NCBI GenBank assembly: GCA_004369045.1
Contig: ML213513.1
Coordinates: 1,032,968-1,096,967 of the forward strand
Reading direction: 5' to 3'
Length of the DNA: 64,000 bases
Source: Heliocybe sulcata
Taxonomy: Eukaryota; Basidiomycota; Agaricomycetes; Gloeophyllales; Gloeophyllaceae
Position 1 is the stretch's first letter; each line of letters starts with the position of its first letter. Below, piece after piece: positions 57,233-64,000 of the stretch. The notes beneath the pieces were generated by a model that saw nothing but the letters and a program-made list of their open reading frames with translations, did not search any database and was not told where the DNA came from. Made by a program: the position numbers and the translations under genes.

Positions 57233-59740
57233 GTCTTACAGGTTTGTCGTGTAAAATGTAAGTAGGATTCTTACTGCGTTAACTTCATTGAAAGCTGCGA
57301 GAGGCGCAAGTTTTCCTCGCGCTCGACGTCGTCTGAGGTGGGAGAGATGACAGTCGCAGTCAGCTTGCTTGTACATTAGAGTTCTGCCACAGAATTGCAT
57401 CCAGCACCGGAAAAGATGTGTCTCGAAATGGGCATGAACAATGTTGGGGAAGAGGTGCACCGATGACGTCACTGTCACAATTCCCAACATAGAGCTCGGT
57501 TCTCGCCGACTGTCGCCTCAACATCGTCTAGATATTCGTGACACTCCTCCTCGCCTCACGTTTCACCACACTCTGTTCACAAATAAAACATTGACATCCA
57601 GACAATGTCCCTGCCGCGTCTGTCTCGCCTGAGACCCTGGACATCGATGCTGAGGCCGATCTGTGTCTTGACATCATCTAGTGCGAGGCTTCGTATAGCT
57701 GCAGTATTTTAAGAACTTTCATCGACTCCTGGAAGCCTGTCAGTACCAGACGGAGGTATCTGATTCAGGCGTACATAGGCCCTCAATGTCTCCTTGACAC
57801 CACTGCTCATCGCGGGATGCATACAGCGCAAATGTGTGCTTCGTCGCATCGAGACTTGTAGCTTCTTCGCCTCGAGGAAGAGACTAGCAGAGACTGCGAA
57901 TGAAGCGTAAGTCCGGTGCGTGCTCTGCGGACAAATTTGGTAGAGACGTACCAAGGGCATATCCCTCGCCTAACGGACTGTTGCATTGCCCGTGCGACGA
58001 AGCGGTACGTTCACAATCGACGCAGCGTAAGAAGCGGACGAGTATCAAGTGCCCAGGAGGACGTCTCGCGTATGACACAAGAGCTGCTTTGCGAAGGACA
58101 GATGGGGCGTCACCGGTCGCCAGGCTAACTCTTGCGGCGGCGGCCATGGTCCGTATCCAAGTCTTGTGTTGATGTACCGAAGGAGACTTTGGACATATGT
58201 ATAAACAAGCCCGAGTACCACATTGAAATCGGTGATAGGACGAAGTTCGCGGTAGTCTGGTCCCAGTTCTGAGTAAATGTACCCGTTTGCCCGCTCCGTC
58301 ATCGACAGAGCCGCCCGATCACGACACCAACTTCAGTTGTATATATAGTTGTAGAAGTCTGCGCGGTACCCGTGCAGATGCATCAGACAACCGTAACGAG
58401 GTCTGCGAGTTGCTCATGCGCACCTGGACCACTCGCGATGGCTCGCCAGACCCCGGATCAATTTGTAATTTCCCAAATGGAAGCAAGAATATGTTATGCA
58501 GTGATCGTGTGCAGTGCTGAGGCCTGAGGACGGGAGTTTAGCGCTAGCTGCAGATCTCTCGGACCAGCGTTAGCCTACAAACGATCGAACTAGTATGGCT
58601 TAGTACGATAGGCAGGGCCTTCGTGAATGAACATGACGTAGTAGTAGTAGCTCTTAATCTAACATGTTGCGCAAGGTACGCACGAGCGCTCGAGAAGAAG
58701 AGGTAGAAAGCGAGAACTAGCATTTCCATACCTCTCGAGGTCAGGGGACACGTTCGTGCACGTAAAAACCTAGTGTAGCGTGATTCACCTTCGCAGGGTC
58801 CGCAAGTCGCGCGATACGATGGCCGCTCACCCTGACTTTCGGCCAATGATAAATCACTATTCAGTCAGACCGCCAATAGAAAGAAAGGTCTGTGTATGGA
58901 CCCAGGAGTATGGCGAAATGCAAATGTACCCGCGATCCGATAACAGCGCGGTCACTGAGTACTGAGAGACAAAATCCAAACGGCAGTCGTCCTCTCCCAG
59001 GTTAGATAGCGCCGATTCAATTGCTGGGCCGCAAAGCTTGATCGACAAGAGCTGGCCGCCGCTCAAGCTTGGAAGCCTAAAATCCTCGATGGTGGAATAC
59101 CTCAAGGGCCGTCCGAGAGAGGAACAGTGAGCTCTGAGTCGGTATCGGAACGGTGGCGCCGTCGAATAGATGGAGAGAATACCGTAATACGCCCTGATGA
59201 GAGAACGTTAAGGACGAGAGCCTCTCGGTGCCAATTGTGGTTGCCAACGAATATCACCAGGATAAAGACGCTCAGAAGAACGTTTGCCGACCGTCCAGGT
59301 GCACCTGCGAAGATGATATATACATGAAGTTTAGACGACGCCAGCTCAAGATGAAGAGAGAAGAGATTTGAGGCGTGGGTACCGGAGCACTAATTGTACT
59401 CACGAATTTGCCCCCGAGAGTGGTGACGGCCATCAACGACGCCTCCGCACCGTCGGGCTCTTGCAACCTCATGAGGCAGCGCGCTAAACGAACCCTCTTG
59501 AAATAATCTCCAGGATCGTAAGGATACGGAGGCCTGGATCAGCTTCGCGAAGCTTAGATGCCGGGCCAATAAACACTTTTCACCCACCGCGCGCCCGCCC
59601 TGAGCGATGGGCCGAATTCAATTACCAACTCAACGTAAACGTCGTCGTCGTCGACTACTTTTAATGTGAAGGCCCTGCGTACGCCTTTTCTTCCTTTGAC
59701 TGGTGCAGTATGGGTCAGTTTGACACTACTATAGGTGAGC
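57233..59740. other. Long intergenic stretch with unassigned coding-like pieces
   Basis: 2.5 kb without an assigned gene. Minus-strand frames at 58045-58302, 58857-59105 and about 59400-59850 read as protein-like but could not be joined into a known family. Confidence 0.35.
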
Positions 59741-59847
59741 ATGTCGTCGATGTCGGATTTGGGACTTGACCAGAAGAGTATTTCCCGTCTGATAGGAATC
59801 CTCCTTTTGGGGATCATTTGTGAGTCCCACATCATTCGTCGAAACAA
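59554..59847 (-). CDS. Possible exon of an unrecognised minus-strand gene
   Basis: A frame reading DIDDMLTYSSVKLTHTAPVK and VVDDDDVYVELVIEFGPSLR has a domain-like look. A second plausible exon, YDPGDYFKRVRLARCLMRLQ...AVTTLGGKF, lies at about 59407-59530 on the same strand before a good GTGAGT donor. The two could not be joined with confidence and no family was recognised. It starts close to and divergent from the DUF6534 gene (59741, +), overlapping its first exon, which argues for caution. Confidence 0.25.
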   Translation of the reverse strand: MFRRMMWDSQMIPKRRIPIRREILFWSSPKSDIDDMLTYSSVKLTHTAPVKGRKGVRRAFTLKVVDDDDVYVELVIEFGPSLRAGARWVKSVYWPGI

Positions 59848-61162
59848 GCTTCAAGCTAATACCCAACAGTCAATACCTATCTGTACGGCCTTGTGTCCTG
59901 GCAGTTTTTAATTTATCATACAACTAGTATGTATCCGCGTCACTGGTCCTGCACGACAAAGCCATTGATGACCGAATGCAGAGTTCAATGATCCCTGGCG
60001 AGTCCGGTGAGCTCAAGATAATCTCTTGTGGCCGCGTATGCTGTCCACTAACTTTCATGCTTCGACAGGGCTGTTGTCGGAACCCTCTTCGTTCTCGACA
60101 CGCTCCACTCAGCAGTGTGCGTTTCATGATACTGAATGGTAGGTACGATGCTGATAGGCTCCTCAGTGCCGTGTACGCCGCATGGGACATGTGGTATGTT
60201 CAGCGAAAACGATTTGTGATTTTATATTCACGGCGTCTCGCCCGCTTAGCGTAACGAACTTTGGCAACCCGGCCGTTATCCTCAGTGCGTCTCGTTTCTC
60301 CTACATGTGGTCTCCGAAACCCACTCAGCACCGTCTTCTGCTCAGCTGTGAGCTGGGAAATTCCTTTCACGGCGGTCGCCACCTCTTGCGCGGCTATTAT
60401 TACCCAATTCTTCCTCGCACACCGGTGAGCCCTTTTGCACCCTTCGCACTGCCCATTCTCCAATACGAACATAATCACCATAGCGTCCTTCGCCTCACGA
60501 AGAGCTGGATTATCACAGGATTCATCTGCCTGTTAAGTCTGGCGGGGTTCGTATTCGGTGTCGTAGCAGGCGTCCGGTCCGGGATCATCCAAGAGTACGC
60601 CCGTCCCCTCTACCCCGCCTTCCCAACTCTAACCACCCATCCGCGCACACACACAGCGTCTCCAAGTTCTCAGTTCTTGCACCCCTGGTTACCTGCTGGC
60701 TAGGCTTTCAGACGGCTGCCGACTTATCCATCACGCGTGCGTTCCGCTTGCCCTGTTCTCCGAGTCGGCGGGGCTTATACTGTCTTCGCTGTAGTCGCTT
60801 TAACTGTAGCGCTGTGGCGCTCACGCACTGGTATCCGCAAGACGAACACTATCCTGAACCGCCTCATTCGGGGCGCGGTGCAGACAGGCCTGTTTGCATC
60901 CATCTTTGCGCTCGGTGATTTGTTTGGGTTCCTCTTGCATCGCGATACCAACCTATACGCCATGTTCGCGTATCCGATTGGGAGGATATATACGAACGTT
61001 GGTGCCCCGCTCTCATTTTTTATGTATCGTTATTGAAACCGGCGGGTTGTACAGACACTCCTTGACACCCTCAACTCCCGTATCACTCTCCAAAACATCT
61101 CCCAATCAGCCGTCGACTTCGACACCGAGGTTCGTCTCTCAACGTTCATCTGCATCACATGA
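59741..61162 (+). CDS. DUF6534-type seven-helix membrane protein, 276 aa
   Basis: Ten exons (59741-59819, 59870-59930, 60069-60116, 60167-60193, 60250-60284, 60346-60424, 60484-60594, 60657-60736, 60795-60997, 61055-61162) agree in phase throughout. Typical family landmarks in order are LIGILLLGIIFNTYLYG, VVGTLFVLDTLHSAV, VTNFGNPAVILT, TSCAAIITQFFLAHRVLRL, SKFSVLAPLVTCWLGFQTAA, RSRTGIRKTNTILNRLIRGA and IYTNTLLDTLNSR. Seven membrane helices are expected. The family is abundant in mushrooms and its function is unknown. The stop at 61160-61162 follows DFDTEVRLSTFICIT; a longer tail through another intron is possible. Confidence 0.85.
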
Positions 61163-61988
61163 ACCTGAACCGAACGCACACCTTCTTCCCGTTGAACCAC
61201 TCTTGGTTTCTTGGTCTCTCGACGCGCCATCAGAGCAACGCGCTGCGCTTCCGCGCGACGGAGACGAACGTGAGCAACAACATCCGCTTGCAGGCGATGG
61301 ACAACAAGCTCCGCGGGTCGCGCCACACGGACGAGACAGTCAAACCGCGTGGAGACGACGACCCCGAGGGGCTGTATGCGAAGGGCGTAGCCGTTTGAGT
61401 CTCGTAGCTGCAGAGCAAGGAGTATATTGTGGGGAACCCTCGGTTATCGTGCGTGATGTGGATGCTGTATTTGCGGCCCCAGTCGTCACATATTGAATAG
61501 ATAACTTGTTTATGCATATGCTATGTCCACTTCGAGGTCACTTATGATAATCGTTCCGGTCCGCCAGCTCAGTGATGATCCCAGGGAAGAGCAGACTGCC
61601 TGGGACAGCGCTCGGGAGTCGGGACAGCGCTCGGGAGTCGGGACAGCGCTCGCTGCCCTAGACGAGGTACCTCAGGGCAGATAAATTGCAGTAAAATCGG
61701 CAGCGTACTTCTTGTTACTTAACCCGCATTGTTGACGCTGATCAGAGAGAGTAATACCAATGCGCCAAATGGGAGCCTCGGTCGGAATGAACAGGCGATG
61801 CGTGATGGTGTGACTTTCGACGTGATTGGAACGGTGTCACGACTCTTAGCACTGCTCACCGTCGTCTTGATTTGCTCCCTCCGTTCGAAACTGTTTACTC
61901 ACCCCGTAAGTGCCTGTAGCTGAGCCCGGATGTATTAAGGTACTGAAGGTCTCCATCTATTCTTTGCTCCGTCCTCTTACCCCCTAAC
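61163..61988. other. Intergenic stretch
   Basis: Contains a short tandem repeat at 61597-61656 and an open, Arg/Gln-rich continuation of the DUF6534 3' end in another frame. No separate gene was seen. Confidence 0.4.
61597..61656. repeat. Short tandem repeat, 19-20 bp unit
   Basis: GGGACAGCGCTCGGGAGTC occurs twice in full, followed by a partial third copy. Confidence 0.8.
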
Positions 61989-63632
61989 ATGATGCCTTCT
62001 AGTCAGCTGTTGAGAATGGACGCCTCGCTTACCGGTGCAAAAACCAGTGTGGCAGCGACCCAGCAAGAGCTTCAAGCAGAGATGAAAGAACAGAAGACAG
62101 ATACTGCTATCATGAATGCCGATTTGAAAACTCAATCGCTCCCATCGCTCGTCTGTCCCCTGAGATCCTAGGCGAGATCTTCGCTGCTTTCCTCCCCAAG
62201 ACCCACAAGAAGATCGACTACCAGCCTTATTATTATTTCTCACTGGTGTCATGTGCCAAAGTTTCCCGTCTGTGATACGACATTGTTATGGATCATTCTC
62301 ACTTGTGGGCGGTCGTCCTCACTGCCAGCCCCGCACGGATCGTCCGCGAGCTACTCACTCGATCCAAACAATCATCTCTCCGTGTGCTTTCTACATATGG
62401 ATACGGTGGCACTTCGAGAACGACAGGGAAGTAATTGACCTGATCCACCGCGAGTTTCATCGCATACACAGCCTTCACCTCAACGGACAAGACCTCGCAG
62501 CATTTTCACAATTACAGCCGAAAGCGGCCCCGGAGCTGCGTTTCTTGGAGCTCCACGGGTTTTACGACCGGCAGACCCAGCAATCATTCCTCCCCAATCT
62601 GTCGCATTCTGCACTGGACGAAGTCGAAGTGAGGCACTACTCCCTTTCCCTGTTTAGAGAGCTCCTCCTGCCATCAGTGACATCGCTCACTTTGAAGGAT
62701 TGCACAGATGCACCCGTTCCTATTCTACTGGCGCTCCTAAAGAACATGCCGTTGCTGCGCGTACTCTCCCTCAAGCACAGCTCACCACGTTTTCAAGGCA
62801 GGCTTGCTTGGAATCCCGAGTGGGCTGTGACGCTGTCTCACTTGCAAGACTTGGAACTACATGACAACGATCGCCGGTGTGCCGTCATTCTCGCTCACAT
62901 TTCATGCCCGTCCTTGCGGACTTTTCATCTACAAGCCTCTCAGCCACACGATGAGAATGCGGAAGCCACGGTGCTTCCGTGATGTCTTTTATCCAGCCAT
63001 TCTGTCTCAATCATCCTCTCCGCGCCCTCGCCATGGAGGGCGGCCGTTTTGATATAAGCGAGACGCTCTTCGAAGGTCGGGGCTACAGCGTGCCCATGTC
63101 AGCACGCGGCGGTAGAGATCCGGAACTTGAAGTATTTTTCACGCAAAAGCAGGTGGGCGAAAAACTCATCAGCCGTATCATCAACGTAATGCATGCATCC
63201 CATTTAGAAGATGTCTCTCTAAAGTGGTTGCATGGGCAGCCTCCATGGGAGATGTGTGTCCAGAGCATGGAGAGTGTAACCAGACTGCCCTTGGACGAGG
63301 TGACAAGCGACTGCTGCCGAGCACTCCTCAAAATACTTTCATCGGATCACGGCGATGTCCTCCCTCTCCTGAGATAGCTCTGCCTGACCGGCATGGACTC
63401 TTTTGAGGACCATGATCGGCCCACAGACAGCGATCTCTACGCGGTACTAGTCGGGGCACTACGATCCCGAGATGATGCAGGCAACAAGCTGAAGGATCTC
63501 ACGATTCGTAGAGCTTGGAACTTGGCGAGGGAGAATGCGCAGGAGCTGGCGGATGCCGTAGTTTCCCTAGCATGGGACGGACTCGTGCATCTGGTGGGGC
63601 CGGAAGAGAGAATGGTGGTACGTGCGACGTGA
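61989..63632 (+). pseudogene. F-box/LRR gene, broken
   Basis: A coiled-coil N-terminus (MDASLTGAKTSVAATQQELQ) is followed in another frame by a good F-box: NSIAPIARLSPEILGEIFAA, then VSCAKVSRL-stop-YDIVMDHSHLWA, where the tryptophan expected in SRLWYD is a TGA. Leucine-rich parts follow in further frames (VIDLIHREFHRIHSLHLNGQ; LLPSVTSLTLKDC; LEDVSLKWLHG), with another in-frame stop at 63375 before LCLTGMDSF and the end ERMVVRAT. At least three frame changes and two stops are visible, so it is called a pseudogene. Its parts remain easy to read, so inactivation may be fairly recent. Confidence 0.75.
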
Positions 63633-64000
63633 GCACCCGCTTGCTGTCCCGATACTGAGTGGAATTCCGTGCAACGAACGGGACTAGGAGGACGCTGAGG
63701 ATTCAAGGTTAGAGCAACATTAAAGTCGTGAAGCTGAAGGAGGCTTAGAACCACCCATGGCAGTCGCGCAATATCTCGTGTCGGGATTGAACGGCGAGCA
63801 AGCGGTCTATGAGATTTTGGTACTGCTGTAACACTATGATATGTAGCCATAATGGTGTCGTCTTGAAGCATATCTTGCATCACTGATCCATGGCCATTTC
63901 TCGTCGCCTGCATACCGTTCCCTCTGGGCAGCTTCGCGACCAGTCGATTCAAGGGTATCGAGCTGCTGTTATAGCGACCATAGACACCTTCAGCGGTGAC
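63633..64000. other. Right edge of the window
   Basis: Nothing assignable was seen here. A minus-strand open frame at 63437-63952 overlaps the F-box pseudogene and shows no domain. Confidence 0.4.

Noticed and set aside
1-64000. Virus-like elements, LTR elements, CRISPR arrays, rRNA genes
   Set aside because: No reverse transcriptase, integrase, capsid or polymerase motifs, no spaced direct repeats and no rRNA-like sequence were seen on either strand.

Overview
The window looks like an Agaricomycete (wood-rot or polypore-type basidiomycete) nuclear chromosome. Genes are cut by many 45-70 nt GT-AG introns. The families present are typical of mushrooms: seven-helix DUF6534 proteins, MARVEL proteins, F-box proteins with leucine-rich tails, CE16-type SGNH esterases, and a nuclear tRNA-Ala with a short intron. 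No bacterial gene order, rRNA, CRISPR array or recognisable virus-like element was seen. Most genes were rebuilt by hand from exons whose splice phases close on one open frame; the exon lists are in the entries.

Layout. 1-16 kb is a housekeeping and metabolic stretch: the 5' part of a membrane-anchored methyltransferase-domain gene (-), an aldo-keto reductase (-), a MARVEL protein (+), an ankyrin-MYND protein (+), a STE7-like MAP kinase kinase (+), a DUF6534 membrane protein (+) and an AKR7-type reductase (-). 16.9-36 kb is an accessory block with four divergent cyclin-like genes and two single-exon genes that seem to keep only the second cyclin fold. All four long genes share a first intron at nearly the same place (after codons 66-74, phase 0). 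Two tandem small secreted-protein paralogues sit inside this block. 37-43 kb holds a secreted SGNH esterase, a strongly strand-asymmetric purine-rich tract, a tRNA-Ala and an AAAP amino-acid transporter. 43-64 kb is dominated by F-box genes: three whole or apparently whole copies, one copy with a frame break, one clear pseudogene and two fragments. It also has a small inverted-repeat element, tandem copies of an F-box promoter and start region, a tandem duplication of an F-box/secreted-protein locus, and a second DUF6534 gene.

The part most likely to be undescribed is the 16.9-36 kb cyclin-like cluster. It pairs full-length cyclin-like proteins that have changed or lost usual CDK-contact residues with short proteins resembling the C-terminal cyclin fold alone. 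The neighbouring expansion of F-box genes, which encode ubiquitin-ligase adaptors, is typical of fast-evolving fungal accessory regions. A functional link between the two families is only speculation.

Intergenic space is large and contains several coding-like stretches that could not be assigned. These are listed at low confidence.
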